This document shows positions 63,872-64,000 of a DNA stretch of 64,000 nucleotides, in pieces (the stretch's first letter is position 1; every line of letters begins with the position of its first letter). A program made the position numbers and the translations under genes. This DNA comes from Pseudomonas putida. GTDB taxonomy: Bacteria > Pseudomonadota > Gammaproteobacteria > Pseudomonadales > Pseudomonadaceae. The notes beneath the pieces are model-generated. The model did no database searches. It saw only the letters and a program-made list of their open reading frames with translations, and was not told where the DNA came from. The stretch lies in assembly GCF_028682475.1 (NCBI RefSeq), contig NZ_JANHLE010000001.1, forward strand, positions 124,001 to 188,000, in the 5' to 3' direction.

Positions 63872-64000
63872 CCCGCGTTCGCTTGGGCAGCAGCCACAAG
63901 CTCAGGCTCCAGTAATGCAGCAGTATGGGTAAAGATCAGATCTAGGCCTTGCCAGCCGTGGCGTATGCATTGCAAGTGTCTAATATGCATTCGCCATTTT

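Noticed and set aside
63850..64000. Frame on the minus strand running in from the right edge, ending at 63850
   Set aside because: About 49 residues are open with no recognised family, and it overlaps the 3' end of the lipoprotein gene. It could be the end of an island gene, but the evidence is too thin to call.

Overview
The window is chromosomal DNA of a high-GC fluorescent Pseudomonas, most likely of the P. putida group or a close relative. The evidence is nine copies of paired Pseudomonas-type REP elements (core GCGGGGCAAGCCCGCTCCCA, or a GCTGGCAAGCCAGCTCCCA variant), the lexA2-imuA-imuB-dnaE2 mutagenesis cassette, a reductive pyrimidine catabolic (hydantoinase) cluster, a csrA/rsm paralogue next to modABC, and many LysR regulators. 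No rRNA, CRISPR array, complete insertion sequence or intact prophage is visible. Species-level identity is inference, because no database search was possible.

Layout. 1-5.3 kb holds a truncated LysR gene, a LysR/LysE-type exporter divergent pair, a secreted helical-repeat protein and an azlC-azlD-araC operon with ATGA overlaps. 5.4-7.6 kb holds ahpC and ahpF, separated by a strong hairpin. 7.7-11.6 kb is a minimal chaperone-usher fimbrial operon (pilin, chaperone, usher). 11.8-19.8 kb holds gor, galU, zapE, prpE, a leucine-rich-repeat protein kinase and a YebC-family gene. 19.9-23.7 kb holds an amine or aminophosphonate-type FAD oxidase with an organophosphate-family transporter and a divergent LysR gene.

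23.8-34.5 kb is the reductive pyrimidine (uracil/thymine) degradation region. hydC and an NCS1 permease run leftward; hydantoinase and pydX-pydA run rightward from an AT-rich, palindrome-rich control region. A RutR-like TetR gene lies 2.7 kb further on, behind an exporter, a DUF2784 protein, tam and an acetyltransferase. 34.6-42.7 kb holds two aldo-keto reductases, a MocR regulator with an AhpD-like protein, and a short-chain fatty acid permease with both subunits of a 3-oxoacid CoA-transferase. 42.8-48.6 kb is the four-gene SOS mutasome operon, with a near-perfect LexA2 operator at 48561-48576. 48.6-51.5 kb holds a HAD phosphatase, a lipoprotein, a DUF1883-like protein, a 56-residue protein and a nitronate monooxygenase. 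51.5-54.1 kb is modABC behind a near-consensus ModE operator.

54.4-57.7 kb pairs csrA with a convergent three-gene operon: PAS histidine kinase, double-domain KaiC-like ATPase, and stand-alone response regulator. This is the least explained system in the window. tRNA-Leu(UAA) follows, then small envelope proteins and a more AT-rich accessory patch (59.6-62.6 kb: a small unknown protein, a hotdog thioesterase, a MocR regulator divergent from an acetyltransferase).

At 62843-62890 lies a 3' fragment of tRNA-Cys followed by unrelated AT-richer DNA. It looks like the distal attachment site of a genomic island that begins here and continues past the right edge. The last identified gene, a lipoprotein, would be island cargo.
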